From positions 5,574,001 through 5,638,000 of the forward strand of contig CP020563.1 in assembly GCA_002082585.1 (NCBI GenBank): a stretch of 64,000 bases of DNA, read 5' to 3'. The translations under genes were made by a program, and so were the position numbers. Within the stretch, counting starts at the first letter, position 1. Each line of letters starts with the position of its first letter. Below the pieces are notes generated by a model. The model was not told the DNA's origin, made no database searches, and saw only the letters and a list, made by a program, of their open reading frames with translations. This document shows positions 35,619 through 44,833 of the stretch, in pieces. This DNA is from Kitasatospora albolonga. GTDB lineage: Bacteria > Actinomycetota > Actinomycetes > Streptomycetales > Streptomycetaceae.

Positions 35619-36275
35619 GTGGGTCCGGTCACTGGGACCGACACAGGGACCGACGACGGCCGCGCACCGGAGACGCCCGCCGAGCGCAACGCGCGTTTCG
35701 AGCGGGACGCCCTCGGCTTTCTCGACCAGATGTACTCGGCCGCGCTGCGCATGACGCGCAATCCCGCCGATGCCGAGGACCTGGTCCAGGAGACCTACGC
35801 CAAGGCGTACGGCTCCTTCCACCAGTTCCGTGAGGGCACGAACCTCAAGGCGTGGATGTACCGCATCCTCACCAACACCTTCATCAACTCGTACCGCAAG
35901 AAGCAGCGCGAGCCCCAGCGCAGCGCCGCCGAGGAGATCGAGGACTGGCAGCTGGCGCGTGCCGAGTCGCACATGTCGACCGGTCTCCGTTCCGCCGAGT
36001 CCCAGGCGCTCGACCACCTCCCGGACTCCGATGTGAAGGCCGCGCTCCAGGCGATTCCCGAGGAGTTCCGCATCGCCGTCTATCTCGCCGACGTCGAGGG
36101 CTTTGCGTACAAGGAGATCGCGGACATCATGGGGACTCCCATCGGTACGGTGATGTCCCGGCTGCACCGTGGCCGCCGTCAGCTGCGCGGCATGCTGGAG
36201 GACTACGCCCGTGAGCGCGGGCTCGTCGCGGCCGGCACCGGTGGTTCGGACGATCGGAAGGGCTCTACCTCATGA
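35619..36275 (+). CDS. sigR: ECF sigma factor SigR (thiol-oxidative stress)
   Basis: The short form starts at GTG 35619 after GGAGGAG and has 218 residues. Sigma region 2 is [20 protein letters not shown] with [12 protein letters not shown] and the -10-recognition helix; region 4 is [20 protein letters not shown]. The sequence is nearly that of S. coelicolor sigma-R, which controls thioredoxins, mycothiol recycling and proteases under disulfide stress. The stop overlaps the rsrA ATG (ATGA). Two sigma-R sites are visible in this window, at 35291 and at 2246. Confidence 0.97.
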   Translation: MGPVTGTDTGTDDGRAPETPAERNARFERDALGFLDQMYSAALRMTRNPADAEDLVQETYAKAYGSFHQFREGTNLKAWMYRILTNTFINSYRKKQREPQRSAAEEIEDWQLARAESHMSTGLRSAESQALDHLPDSDVKAALQAIPEEFRIAVYLADVEGFAYKEIADIMGTPIGTVMSRLHRGRRQLRGMLEDYARERGLVAAGTGGSDDRKGSTS

Positions 36276-36601
36276 GCTGCGGAGAGCCGCACGAGACGGA
36301 TTGCTCGGAGGTCCTCGACCATCTCTACGAGTTCCTCGACCGGGAGATGCCCGAGGGCGACTGCACCAAGTTCGAGGTGCACTTCGAGGAGTGCTCCCCG
36401 TGCCTGGAGAAGTACGGCCTGGAGCAGGCCGTGAAGAAGCTGGTCAAGCGCTGCTGCGGTCAGGACGAGGTCCCGACCGACCTGCGCTCCAAGGTGATGG
36501 GCCGGATCGACCTGATCAGGGCCGGTGAGGCGGTGCCCGAGCAGGACATCACCGTCGCCGACGCGGATCAGACCGACCGGGCCGCGACCGCGCGGGAGTA
36601 G
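36272..36601 (+). CDS. rsrA: Zinc-containing redox-sensing anti-sigma factor RsrA
   Basis: The 109-residue protein is a ZAS-family anti-sigma factor. The metal motif is HFEECSPC (His37, Cys41, Cys44), with Cys3, Cys11, Cys31, Cys61 and Cys62 at the positions known for S. coelicolor RsrA. There, Cys11 and Cys44 form the trigger disulfide that expels zinc and frees sigma-R. Its start overlaps the sigR stop by ATGA, giving coupled synthesis of sigma and anti-sigma. Confidence 0.97.
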   Translation: MSCGEPHETDCSEVLDHLYEFLDREMPEGDCTKFEVHFEECSPCLEKYGLEQAVKKLVKRCCGQDEVPTDLRSKVMGRIDLIRAGEAVPEQDITVADADQTDRAATARE

Positions 36602-36737
36602 GGAGTAGCCGGACCGCGAACGCCACGGTCACCGCTGCCGTCACCCGAATGTGCTAATCGCCCCCGTAGCGGCTCCCTGAGTCCGCCGAATCGCTAGCGT
36701 GGCGCCTCCATGGACCACCAGGGGGGCGAGTGCGGGC

Positions 36738-38099
36738 GTGAGGGGTACACCGGCGGCGGCGCGCGTCTGCATCCTGGCGGCGGTGGCGGCAGCCGTCTGC
36801 TGTGCCCTCCCGGTGGTACGTCCCGGCTCCGCCGTCCCCTGGGGCGATCTGGGCCTCCTCGCCGCCCTCTGCCTCCTCTGCGAGTCCGTCGGCCGCCGCT
36901 TCGGCCCGGGCTCGGTCCAGGCCGGTGCCGGATCGTTCCTCCCCCTCCTGCCCGTCGCCGCCTTCCTCCTGCCGCCCCCGGCCGCCGCGCTGGTCGCGGC
37001 CGTGGCGGCGCTGGCGGGCCGGGTGGACCGGCCGCCCTTCGCGGCCCGCCGGGCCTGGCGGGCCGCACAGCTCGCCCTCGCCTGCTGCGCCGCCTCCTGG
37101 ACCCATACGTTCCTCGGTGGCCCCGCCTCGATCGCCGCCCCGGACCTCCCGTACGCCCTGCTGCCCGCCTGCGCGGCGGCCCTCGCCTTCAGCCTGGTGC
37201 TGACGGCCCTGGACTGCGTCATCCTCGCGGCGGCCGAAGGACAGCCCGTACGCCGCTCCTGGCGCACCCTGCTGCCGCGCGCCCTGGGGCCCCACCTGGT
37301 GCACGCGCTCGCCGGGCTGATGCCCGCAGTGCTGTGGCGCAGCTCGTACGGGCCCGGCTCCGCGCTCTTCGTCCTGCTGCCGATGTACATCTCCTGCTGG
37401 GTCTTCGCCCGGTACCACCGCGAGGACGCCGCCCACCGCGCCACCATCCGCGCACTGGTCCAGGCCGTCGACATCAAGGACGCCTATACGCGCGGCCACA
37501 GCGAGCGCGTCGGCCGGGCCTCCGTCCTGATCGCCCGTGAACTCGGCATGGACCGGGACCGGCTGGAGGCGCTCCGCTTCGCCGGGGTCCTGCACGACGT
37601 CGGCAAGCTGGGCGTACCGACCCGGGTGCTGCGCAAGGACGGCCCGCTCACCCCTGAGGAGCGCCGGGTCATGGAGCTGCACCCGGAGTACGGGCACGAG
37701 ATCGTGCGCGGCATCGGCTTCCTGGACGAGGCCCGCGACGCGATCCTGCACCACCACGAACGGCTCGACGGCACCGGCTATCCGTACGGGCTCAGCGGCG
37801 GACGCATCCCCGAGTCCGCCCGGATCGTCGCGGTCGCCGACGCCTTCGACGCCATGACCTCGACCCGCTCCTACCGGCGCGCACGGCCCGTGCCCGCCGC
37901 CCTGGCCGAGCTGCGGCGGTGCGCGGGCAGCCAGTTCGACCCGCGCATGGTGCGGGCGCTGGACCGCGCCGTGGGCCGGTACGGCTGGAGCGGCGCGGAC
38001 CCGGCGGTGACGGCGGACGAGGCGGGAGCGGCGGCCGTCCTCCCCACGGCCCGCGAGGGAGCTGACCGGCGAAGCCCTTCCCCGGCCCGGTACGAGTGA
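36738..38099 (+). CDS. Membrane-anchored HD-GYP-type phosphohydrolase
   Basis: From GTG 36738 the protein has 453 residues. The N-terminal half has about six transmembrane helices. The C-terminal half is an HD-GYP domain: HSERVGRASVLIARELGMDR, LHDVGKLGVPTRVL, HPEYGHEIVRG, then HHHERLDGTGYPYGL and AVADAFDAMTSTRSYR, with all metal ligands present. HD-GYP enzymes hydrolyse cyclic-di-GMP; this substrate is inferred. An upstream in-frame ATG at 36699 is possible but has no ribosome site. It overlaps the next gene by GTGA. Confidence 0.9.
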   Translation: MRGTPAAARVCILAAVAAAVCCALPVVRPGSAVPWGDLGLLAALCLLCESVGRRFGPGSVQAGAGSFLPLLPVAAFLLPPPAAALVAAVAALAGRVDRPPFAARRAWRAAQLALACCAASWTHTFLGGPASIAAPDLPYALLPACAAALAFSLVLTALDCVILAAAEGQPVRRSWRTLLPRALGPHLVHALAGLMPAVLWRSSYGPGSALFVLLPMYISCWVFARYHREDAAHRATIRALVQAVDIKDAYTRGHSERVGRASVLIARELGMDRDRLEALRFAGVLHDVGKLGVPTRVLRKDGPLTPEERRVMELHPEYGHEIVRGIGFLDEARDAILHHHERLDGTGYPYGLSGGRIPESARIVAVADAFDAMTSTRSYRRARPVPAALAELRRCAGSQFDPRMVRALDRAVGRYGWSGADPAVTADEAGAAAVLPTAREGADRRSPSPARYE

Positions 38100-39466
38100 A
38101 GAGCCCCGTGAGAAGTCCTACGCCCCCGAGCAGCCGCGAGCGTTCCGGCGCCCCCACCCCGCCCGCCCTCATCGCCCTGCGCGCGGCCGCCCTCCTCCTC
38201 GTCCTCGCCGCGCTCGCGCACACCCTCCGGTACGGCCTCACCGAGCCCGGCCACGCCCTCGCCTTCGGGCTCCTCGTCGCCCTCGGGGAACTGGCCCGCC
38301 GGGGCGGCGCGCCCGGGGAGCGGGAGCCCGCGCCGCTCGCCGCCGCCGGGGCGCTGGCGTACGCCCTGCTCGGGGACAGCGCGGGGGAGCCGACCGGGCA
38401 CGGGCCCCTCCAGGTGGTCGCCGTGGTCGCCGCCGGGCAGCTCGTGGCCGCCGTGGAGCAGCTCGCCCGGGGCGCGGGGCCGGACGCGGACCGGGTGGCG
38501 CGGCGGGTGCTCACGGTGGGGTTCGCCGCCGTCTGCTTCCAGCCGCTGTACAACTCCGGGCAGGCGGTGCGGTGGTTCGGGGACGGGCCGCGGTTCGCCC
38601 TGTTCCTGCTCGGCCTGCTGGTGCTGACCGCGCTCTGCGACGCGCTGCTCGCCGCCGTCGTGGCGCGCGCGAGGGCCCTGCCGTACGGGACCGGCGGCAC
38701 CCCGCCCCCGTACGAACGGTCGAGCCCGTCCCCGTACGGCACCGGGAAGCCACCCCCGTACGGACCGTTCCTCCAGGACGAGCTGCGGGCGCTCGCCGGG
38801 ATCGGGTCCGCCGTCGGGGCGAGCGGGGTGGTGATGGCGCTGGGGGTGGCCGTCGCCGGGCTGTGGGCGCTGCCCGTGCTCTGTGTGCCACCGCTGCTGA
38901 CCCAGGTCTCCTTCCGGCGGTACGCGGCCGTCCGGACGACCTATGGCCAGACCGTCGCCTCGCTCGCCCGCGCCACCGAGATCGCCGGGTACACCCCGCC
39001 CGGCCACGCCCGCCGGGTCGCCGCCCTCGCCACCGCCGTGGGGCGGGAGCTGGGGTTCACCGGGGCGCAGCTGACCGTGCTGGAGCACGCGGCCCTGATG
39101 CACGACATCGGCCAGCTCTCCCTGCTCGACCCGGTCGCCGACGGGGCCACCGCCCGGCTGCCCGCCGCCGAGCAGCGCCGGATCGCCCTGCTCGGCGGGG
39201 CCGTGGTGCGCCGGACCCGGGTGGACCCCCAGGTCGCGGCGGTGGTGGAGCAGCAGGCCGACCCCTACCGGGAACAGCTGCCCGCCGCCAGAATCGTCAG
39301 GACGGTCAACGCATACGACGACCTGTGCGGGGAAGGCGTCGGCGGGCCGCTGGGGGCGCTGGAGGAGCTCAGGCTCGGTACCGGCCACGACCACCAGCCG
39401 CAGGTGGTCGAGGCCCTTGTGAGAGTCCTCGGGCGGGGCGGTCTGACCCGGGTCGGGGCTGGGTAA
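38096..39466 (+). CDS. Membrane HD-domain protein with degenerate GYP motif
   Basis: The 456-residue protein resembles its upstream neighbour: an N-terminal membrane half, then an HD domain. It keeps HARRVAALATAVGRELG and MHDIGQLSLLDPV, but the segment equivalent to HHERLDGTGYP is replaced by EQQADPYREQLPAA, so the GYP motif and two metal-ligand histidines are gone. It is probably catalytically dead or a binding protein. A PYGTG/PPPYG repeat region (about residues 200-224) looks like an expansion. GTG 38096 overlaps the previous stop. Confidence 0.8.
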   Translation: MKSPVRSPTPPSSRERSGAPTPPALIALRAAALLLVLAALAHTLRYGLTEPGHALAFGLLVALGELARRGGAPGEREPAPLAAAGALAYALLGDSAGEPTGHGPLQVVAVVAAGQLVAAVEQLARGAGPDADRVARRVLTVGFAAVCFQPLYNSGQAVRWFGDGPRFALFLLGLLVLTALCDALLAAVVARARALPYGTGGTPPPYERSSPSPYGTGKPPPYGPFLQDELRALAGIGSAVGASGVVMALGVAVAGLWALPVLCVPPLLTQVSFRRYAAVRTTYGQTVASLARATEIAGYTPPGHARRVAALATAVGRELGFTGAQLTVLEHAALMHDIGQLSLLDPVADGATARLPAAEQRRIALLGGAVVRRTRVDPQVAAVVEQQADPYREQLPAARIVRTVNAYDDLCGEGVGGPLGALEELRLGTGHDHQPQVVEALVRVLGRGGLTRVGAG

Positions 39467-39558
39467 CCCATGGGTAATGAGCGGGCGTCCGGCCGGGCAT
39501 GGTTGGATGCGAAAGCAGAGCGGAAAACGAGGGTGTCCAGTCGGGACAGGCGGGAATC

Positions 39559-40554
39559 GTGAGGATCTTCGGGAAGGTACGGCATCGGCCGTCCGCCTCT
39601 TGGCGGCAGGCCACGGACCGCGCGTTCACGCTGATCGGCGACGGCCGGTACGAGGACGCGGGGGCGCTGCTGACGCGCGCGGCGGATCTGGAGCCCTGGC
39701 TCTCGGAGTCCTGGTTCAATCTGGCGCTGCTCCACAAGTTCCGCCACGACTGGGAACAGGCGCGCGCGGCGGGCCTGCGGGCGGTCGCGCTGCTGGACCG
39801 CGAGACCGGCGCCCCGGACTGGTGGAACGTCGGGATCGCGGCCACCGCGCTCCAGGACTGGCCGCTGGCGCGCCGGGCCTGGCAGGCGTACGGGCTCAGG
39901 GTGCCCGGCTCCGGGCTGAACAGCGCGGCCACCACCGAGCCGACCGGCATGGAGCTGGGCAGCGCGGCGGTGCGGCTCTCGCCGGAGGGCGAGGCCGAGG
40001 TGGTCTGGGGGCGCCGGCTCGACCCGGCCCGGATGGAGGTGCTCTCCATCCCGCTGCCGTCCTCCGGGCGGCGCTGGGGCGAGGTTGTGCTCCACGACGG
40101 GGTGCCCAACGGCGAGCGGGTCACCGCCGCCGGGCCCTCGTATCCGGTGTTCGACGAGATCGAGCTCTGGGCGCCCTCCCCGGTGCCGACCTGGGTGGTG
40201 CTGCTGGAGGCGGCCACCGAGGACGACCGGGACGCGCTGGAGAAGCTCGCGTCGGACGCCGGGTTCGCCGCCGAGGACTGGTCCTCCTCCGTACGGCTGC
40301 TGTGCCGGGCCTGTTCGGAGAGCCGGATGGAGAGCGACGAGGGCGACGGGGAGCACCTGGACCCGCACGACCACAGCGAGCCGGGCCACCCCGGGCCGCT
40401 CGGCCATCGCACGGCGGGCGGCGGTGACCTCTGGGTCCCCGAGCGCGAGTGCGGTCTCGCGGCCCCGGCCGGGCTGGTGCGGGGGCTGCTGGACGGCTGG
40501 GTGGCCGACAGTCCGGACAGCCGCGAGTGGCGGGATCTCGAAGAAGTCTGCTGA
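39559..40554 (+). CDS. TPR-like conserved hypothetical protein
   Basis: The 331-residue protein starts at GTG 39559 (VRIFGKVRHRPSASWRQATD). The N-terminal 110 residues contain two to three TPR-like helical pairs (AFTLIGDGRYEDAGALLTRA, SWFNLALLHKFRHDWEQARA). The remainder is a mixed domain with WGRRLDPARMEVLSIPLPSS and VLLEAATEDDRDALEKLASD, not matched to a known family. It is typical of Streptomyces and precedes def by 120 bp, so cotranslational processing is a loose possibility only. Confidence 0.75.
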   Translation: MRIFGKVRHRPSASWRQATDRAFTLIGDGRYEDAGALLTRAADLEPWLSESWFNLALLHKFRHDWEQARAAGLRAVALLDRETGAPDWWNVGIAATALQDWPLARRAWQAYGLRVPGSGLNSAATTEPTGMELGSAAVRLSPEGEAEVVWGRRLDPARMEVLSIPLPSSGRRWGEVVLHDGVPNGERVTAAGPSYPVFDEIELWAPSPVPTWVVLLEAATEDDRDALEKLASDAGFAAEDWSSSVRLLCRACSESRMESDEGDGEHLDPHDHSEPGHPGPLGHRTAGGGDLWVPERECGLAAPAGLVRGLLDGWVADSPDSREWRDLEEVC

Positions 40555-40674
40555 CCGCTGCCCGTAGGCTGTACGCGCACCGATCGCGGTGCTGTTCCTC
40601 CCGTGGTTCCCGGGCTCTCACCGGGTCCTGCGGGGTCACCGAGTTCAGGTTTTGCAGGAAGGCGTACGGCGGAC

Positions 40675-41313
40675 ATGTCGCAGCAGGAGACGGACGGGCG
40701 GATCGACGTGGACGACGAGGGGTTCGTCGTCGACACCGAGGACTGCGAGGCGCGCGAGCTGGCGTACCGGGAGCGCGGCACCTCGCGTCCGATCACGGTC
40801 GTGGGCAACCCGGTGCTGCACAAGGAGTGCAAGGACGTCACCGAGTTCGGCGACGAGCTGGCGCAGCTGATCGACGACATGTTCGCCAGCCAGAAGACTG
40901 CCGAGGGCGTGGGCCTGGCGGCCAACCAGATCGGTGTGGACCTGAAGGTCTTCGTCTACGACTGCCCGGACGACGACGGCAAGCGGCACACCGGCGTGGT
41001 CTGCAACCCGGTCCTGGAGGAGCTGGAGCCCGAGCGCCGGGTGCTGGACGACTCCAACGAGGGCTGCCTCTCGGTCCCGACCGCGTACGCCTCCCTCGCC
41101 CGCCCCGACTACGCGGTGGTGCGCGGCCAGGACGCCAAGGGGAACCCGATCCGGGTCCGGGGCACCGGCTACTTCGCGCGCTGCCTCCAGCACGAGACGG
41201 ACCACCTGTACGGGTATCTGTACATCGACCGGCTCTCCAAGCGCGACCGGAAGGACGCGCTGAGGCAGATGGAAGAGGGCACGCCGCGCTACGAGACGGT
41301 CCCGAACGCCTGA
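40675..41313 (+). CDS. def: Peptide deformylase
   Basis: The 212-residue protein has all three deformylase motifs: [10 protein letters not shown] (about residue 79), EGCLSVPT with the zinc-ligand Cys, and [10 protein letters not shown] with the HExDH pair of histidines. It removes formyl from nascent N-termini at the ribosome. The N-terminus has about 40 extra acidic residues compared with short deformylases. ATG 40675 follows AGGAAGGCG. A strong terminator follows. Confidence 0.95.
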   Translation: MSQQETDGRIDVDDEGFVVDTEDCEARELAYRERGTSRPITVVGNPVLHKECKDVTEFGDELAQLIDDMFASQKTAEGVGLAANQIGVDLKVFVYDCPDDDGKRHTGVVCNPVLEELEPERRVLDDSNEGCLSVPTAYASLARPDYAVVRGQDAKGNPIRVRGTGYFARCLQHETDHLYGYLYIDRLSKRDRKDALRQMEEGTPRYETVPNA

Positions 41314-41350
41314 GGACGCCGTGCCCGCAGGGGTACGTACGTACGTTCGG

Positions 41351-41385
41351 GAGGGCCCGGCACCGGGGAGCGGTGCCGGGCCCTC
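41351..41385. terminator. Terminator after def
   Basis: A perfect 14-bp stem (GAGGGCCCGGCACC) with a 7-base loop starts 38 bp after the def stop. Confidence 0.8.
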
Positions 41386-41437
41386 CGCTCTCTCAGCCGG
41401 GCCCTCCGCTCTCTGCGCCGGGCCTTCGGCCTTCTGT
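41375..41437. repeat. 21-bp tandem repeat, three units
   Basis: Units at 41375-41395, 41396-41416 and 41417-41437 begin GCCGGGCC; the first two match at 19 of 21 bases and the third is degenerate. The first overlaps the 3' arm of the def terminator. Confidence 0.75.
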
Positions 41438-41474
41438 GCCATTGGTCGGACAACTGGCGTTTCCCGAGGTGTAG

Positions 41475-41504
41475 TTGACGCGCGTCGACTCCTGGGTCAG
41501 GCTC
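41475..41504 (+). promoter_or_regulatory. Candidate promoter of the M15 peptidase gene
   Basis: TTGACG (41476-41481), 17 bp, then CAGGCT (41499-41504). The -35 lies in a near-perfect palindrome, GTTGACGCGCGTCGAC (41475-41490), a possible regulator site. Confidence 0.45.
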
Positions 41505-41543
41505 GCCTGGACATCGCCCGTGACGTTCAGAGGGAGACCCCCT

Positions 41544-42281
41544 GTGCTGAGACGTACCGCACGCGTTCTGCTCGGATTTGTCATGACCATTTCATTCGCG
41601 CTGGGCGGGGCGGTGCTGACCGCCGGTCCCGCGCAGGCCGACGGCTGCTACACCTGGACCCGTACGCTCGCGCCGGGAGCCACCGGCAACGACGTCACCC
41701 AGCTCCAGATCCGGGTGGCGGGCTGGCCCGGGTACGACTCCGTGCTCGCCATCGACGGCTCCTACGGCCCGGCCACCACCGCCGCCGTCAAGCGGTTCCA
41801 GGCGGCCTACGGCCTGGCCGCCGACGGGATCGCGGGCCCGGCGACCCAGGCCAAGATCTACGCGCTCCAGGACAACGACTGCACCCCGATCCACTTCACG
41901 TACCCCGAGCTCAACAAGTGCAACAGCACCTGGGCGGGCGGCAAGGTCGCGGCGGGCACGGCCAAGGCCAACGCGCTGAGCAGCATGTGGAAGCTGGAGG
42001 CGCTGCGCCACGCGCTGGGCGACAAGTCGATCCGCGTCACCAGCGGCTTCCGCTCCACCTCCTGCAACGCGGCCGTCGGCGGAGCGACCAACAGCCGCCA
42101 CCTGTACGGCGACGCGGTCGACCTCGGCGCCTCGCCGCACTCCCTGTGCACCCTGGCCAAGCAGGCCCGCTACCACGGCTTCCGGGGCATCCTCGGTCCG
42201 GGTTACGCCGGTCACGGCGACCACGTGCACGTCAACCAGGGGCCGAACCGCTTCTGGTCCGCCTCCCAGTGCGGCATCTGA
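41544..42281 (+). CDS. Secreted M15-type zinc D-Ala-D-Ala carboxypeptidase with peptidoglycan-binding domain
   Basis: The 245-residue precursor has a Sec signal peptide (VLRRTARVLLGFVMTISFAL then GPAQA, residues 1-30). A peptidoglycan-binding PG_binding_1 domain follows (GNDVTQLQIRVAGWPGY to GIAGPATQAKIYAL). The C-terminal M15A domain has SRHLYGDAVDLG and GHGDHVHV, giving the His, Asp and His zinc ligands, like the Streptomyces albus G enzyme. It trims peptidoglycan stem peptides outside the cell. GTG 41544 is chosen because the signal peptide starts there, after AGGGAGA. Confidence 0.92.
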   Translation: MLRRTARVLLGFVMTISFALGGAVLTAGPAQADGCYTWTRTLAPGATGNDVTQLQIRVAGWPGYDSVLAIDGSYGPATTAAVKRFQAAYGLAADGIAGPATQAKIYALQDNDCTPIHFTYPELNKCNSTWAGGKVAAGTAKANALSSMWKLEALRHALGDKSIRVTSGFRSTSCNAAVGGATNSRHLYGDAVDLGASPHSLCTLAKQARYHGFRGILGPGYAGHGDHVHVNQGPNRFWSASQCGI

Positions 42282-43304
42282 TCAGCTGAGCCCGCCCTCC
42301 GCGCCCCGCGCCCGCCCCCGGGCCGCGCCGGGCACGGAGGGCGCGGTGTCCGCCGGGCCCCGGAAGGTCCGGCGGTAGGCGTTCGGCGTCGTACCGAGCG
42401 TGCGGGTGAACTGGTGGCGCAGGGTCGCCGCCGTACCGAACCCCGTCTGCCCCGCGATCGTGTCGACCGTCCGGTCGGAGGTCTCCAGCAGGTGCTGGGC
42501 CAGCAGCACCCGCTGCCGCAGCAGCCAGCGGTACGGGGTCGTCCCGGTCTCCTGCTGGAAGCGGCGGGCGAAGGTGCGCGGCGACATGTGGGCCAGGGCC
42601 GCCAGTTGTTCCACGGTCATCTCCTGGTCGAGGTGGCCCTCCATCCACGCCAGCGTGGAGCCGACCGTGTCGCACGCGTTCCGGGGCAGCGGCCGGTTGA
42701 TGTACTGCGCCTGCCCGCCGTCCCGGTGCGGCGGCACGACCATGCGCCGGGCGATGGTGTTGGCCGCGTCCTGCCCGTACGCCTGGCGGACCAGGTGGAG
42801 GCAGGCGTCGATGCCCGAGGCGGTCCCGGCCGAGGTGATGACGGGCCCCTCGTCCACGTACAGCACATCCGGCTCCACGATCGCCTTCGGATAGCGGCGG
42901 GCCAGCTCCGCCGCGTGGCGCCAGTGCGTGGTGCAGCGGCGCCCGTCCAGCAGCCCCGCCGCCCCGAGGACGTACGCCCCCGAACAGACGCTCAGCACCC
43001 GTGCCCCGCGCTCCACGGCCCGGCGCAGCGCGTCCAGGACCTCGTCCGGATACTCCCGGTCCATGAAGTTGCTGCCCGCCGGTACGGCGATGAGGTCGGC
43101 CGTCTCCAGCCGCTCCAGGCCGTGTTCGGTACGGATGGTGAAACCGGCGTGGGTGCGCAGCTCGGGGCCCTCGGCGGAGACGACCGCGAAGTCGTGGACC
43201 GGGAGCCCCTCTTCACTGCGGTCCAGTCCGAACACCTCGCTCAGCACGCCGAGTTCGAAGGGGTGGACCTCGTCGAGCAGCAGGGCGGCGACATTTTTCA
43301 GCAT
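42282..43304 (-). CDS. GlxA-type AraC-family regulator with DJ-1/PfpI domain
   Basis: The 340-residue protein has an N-terminal DJ-1/PfpI-like domain (VAALLLDEVHPFELGVLSEV, VLSVCSGAYVLGAAGLLDGR with the nucleophile-elbow cysteine) and a C-terminal AraC double HTH (MTVEQLAALAHMSPRTFARR, VDTIAGQTGFGTAATLRHQF). This is the architecture of GlxA/FtrA/AdpA-like regulators; shorter than AdpA and not clearly AdpA itself. ATG 43304 is used. Two GTGGCAG elements 21 bp apart lie just upstream and may be its operator. Confidence 0.88.
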   Translation of the reverse strand: MLKNVAALLLDEVHPFELGVLSEVFGLDRSEEGLPVHDFAVVSAEGPELRTHAGFTIRTEHGLERLETADLIAVPAGSNFMDREYPDEVLDALRRAVERGARVLSVCSGAYVLGAAGLLDGRRCTTHWRHAAELARRYPKAIVEPDVLYVDEGPVITSAGTASGIDACLHLVRQAYGQDAANTIARRMVVPPHRDGGQAQYINRPLPRNACDTVGSTLAWMEGHLDQEMTVEQLAALAHMSPRTFARRFQQETGTTPYRWLLRQRVLLAQHLLETSDRTVDTIAGQTGFGTAATLRHQFTRTLGTTPNAYRRTFRGPADTAPSVPGAARGRARGAEGGLS

Positions 43305-43313
43305 GGAGCCAGT

Positions 43314-43350
43314 GTGGCAGTAATTCGATGCTGTGTGGCAGTGCTGCCAC
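43314..43350. promoter_or_regulatory. Candidate operator of the GlxA-type regulator
   Basis: GTGGCAG occurs at 43314-43320 and 43335-43341, two helical turns apart. The second is half of a palindrome with CTGCCAC at 43344-43350. It lies in the 81-bp divergent interval between the regulator and a small protein gene. Confidence 0.5.
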
Positions 43351-43385
43351 TGACCGGATGGGGCCGGACGGACGAAGGTAGAGCC

Positions 43386-43613
43386 ATGAACATCTTCCTG
43401 GACTACCTCGTCGTCACCGCCCTCTTCGCTCTCGTCCTTCTCCCCGCAGTCGTCGGCGCGGTCCGTGACCGCCGCATCGACCGCCAGCTGCGCGACGCGG
43501 AACGGGGGGAGGTGCTGCCTGCCAGGAGGGAGAGCGCCGCGCGGCCCGTCGCGGCCACGCGGCGTCTCCCGTCGTGGAGTTGGGCGAAGGCCCAGACGGC
43601 CGGCCGCCCCTGA
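43386..43613 (+). CDS. Small single-pass membrane protein
   Basis: The 75-residue product starts MNIFLDYLVVTALFALVLLP, a hydrophobic segment that forms one transmembrane helix (residues 5-25), followed by a basic soluble tail. No family is recognised. It is divergent from the GlxA-type regulator and may be its target. Confidence 0.6.
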   Translation: MNIFLDYLVVTALFALVLLPAVVGAVRDRRIDRQLRDAERGEVLPARRESAARPVAATRRLPSWSWAKAQTAGRP

Positions 43614-43736
43614 CCTCCCCCCTCCATCGCCTCGCAGCCCCGCCCCCGCCGACCCACTCGTCCCCGTCTTCCCGCACGCCCGCCCGCCCGCTCGTCCCGG
43701 ATAAACGGATGGCCGGGGCGGGCGGCACACGGCAGG

Positions 43737-44312
43737 ATGCTCCGCATGACCCTGCCCACCCCCCAGCTGCACACCGCCCGCCTGCGGCTGCGCCCGTTCA
43801 CCGACGCCGACGCGGAACCGCTCTACGCCCTGCACAGCGACGCCCACGTGCTGCGGTACTGGGACTCTCCGCCGTGGACCGAACCGGCCCGCGCCCAGCG
43901 CTTCCTCGCGGTCTGCCGGAGGATCGAGGAGGAGGGCACGGGCGCGCGGGTGGCCGTCGACCGCGCCTCCGACGGCGCGTTCCTCGGCTGGTGCGGCCTG
44001 ACCGGCTGGAACCCGGACTTCCGCAGTGCGTCCCTGGGTTACGCCTTCAACGCCGCCGCGTGGGGCCACGGCTACGCCACGGAGACCGCGCACGCCGTCC
44101 TGCGGTGGGCGTTCGACACCCTGGACCTGAACCGCGTCCAGGCCGAGACCGACACCCGTAACGTGGCGTCCGCCCGGGTCCTCAAGAAGCTCGGCTTCGT
44201 CCACGAAGGCACGCTCCGCGAGGACTGCGTCGTCAACGGAGACATCTCCGACTCCTGGGTCTTCGGCCTCCTCCGCCGGGAGTGGCACCCGACGGCCCCA
44301 CCGACGGCATGA
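43737..44312 (+). CDS. GNAT N-acetyltransferase (RimJ/RimL type)
   Basis: The 191-residue protein has the GNAT fold: ARLRLRPFTDADAEPLYALH at the N-terminus, SLGYAFNAAAWGHGYATETA with the acetyl-CoA pyrophosphate loop (WGHGYAT), and the RimJ/L-like ending ETDTRNVASARVLKKLGFVH EGTLRED. Such enzymes acetylate N-termini of ribosomal proteins or small amines. The start may be ATG 43737 or ATG 43746 (MTLPTPQL). It overlaps the next gene by ATGA. Confidence 0.88.
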   Translation: MLRMTLPTPQLHTARLRLRPFTDADAEPLYALHSDAHVLRYWDSPPWTEPARAQRFLAVCRRIEEEGTGARVAVDRASDGAFLGWCGLTGWNPDFRSASLGYAFNAAAWGHGYATETAHAVLRWAFDTLDLNRVQAETDTRNVASARVLKKLGFVHEGTLREDCVVNGDISDSWVFGLLRREWHPTAPPTA

Positions 44313-44716
44313 CGCCGCCGCTGCGCCACCCCCGGCCAGGGCTCACGTGGGACTGGTGGGCGGTGGACGCCCGGGGCTTCCTCGTCCAGTTCAGCGACGG
44401 GCCCGCCCCGGAACATCTGCTGGCGCACGCGGAACGTGTCGACGCCGCGGCTGCGTGGGCCGATGAGCACCGCCCCACCTGGTTCAACGGCCCGCCCTCA
44501 CCCGTGCACGCCTTCACCTGCACCGGAGAGCTGCCGGTCTACACCCGCAACGGTGTCCCGGACTCTCCCCTGCACCTGTCCGACGCTCCGGCGGTCATCG
44601 CGGAGGTCGCGGCCCTGGTCGAACTGCGCAGGGCCGTGGGGGACACCTGGACGGTCCGGCTCGATGAGGGGTGGGTCCAGGGTGCTATCAAAGTGTCAGG
44701 CCCATATCAGGAGTGA
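44309..44716 (+). CDS. Hypothetical protein coupled to GNAT gene
   Basis: The 135-residue protein starts at the ATG that overlaps the acetyltransferase stop (ATGA), so it is translationally coupled. It is rich in Trp, Ala and Pro, with TWDWWAVDARGFLVQFSDG and RPTWFNGPPSPVHAF. It has no recognised domain, signal or membrane helix. It could be a substrate, partner or immunity-type protein of the acetyltransferase. Confidence 0.65.
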   Translation: MTPPLRHPRPGLTWDWWAVDARGFLVQFSDGPAPEHLLAHAERVDAAAAWADEHRPTWFNGPPSPVHAFTCTGELPVYTRNGVPDSPLHLSDAPAVIAEVAALVELRRAVGDTWTVRLDEGWVQGAIKVSGPYQE

Positions 44717-44833
44717 TGTGCCGAGGCATTCTCCTCCAGGACGACAGCACCCGAGATCTTCTCCGAACAACTTCTCCCTAGCACGAAGAGTGGTTCCTGC
44801 TGGCACGGAGTCCATGCATGGGTGCTTGTTCTG

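Noticed and set aside
39553..39578. GGAAT-N18-GGT, a possible sigma-R site
   Set aside because: The -10 is GGT rather than GTT and it overlaps the start codon of the TPR gene.
41375..41437. CRISPR array
   Set aside because: Repeats are 21 bp and contiguous without spacers; no cas genes are present.
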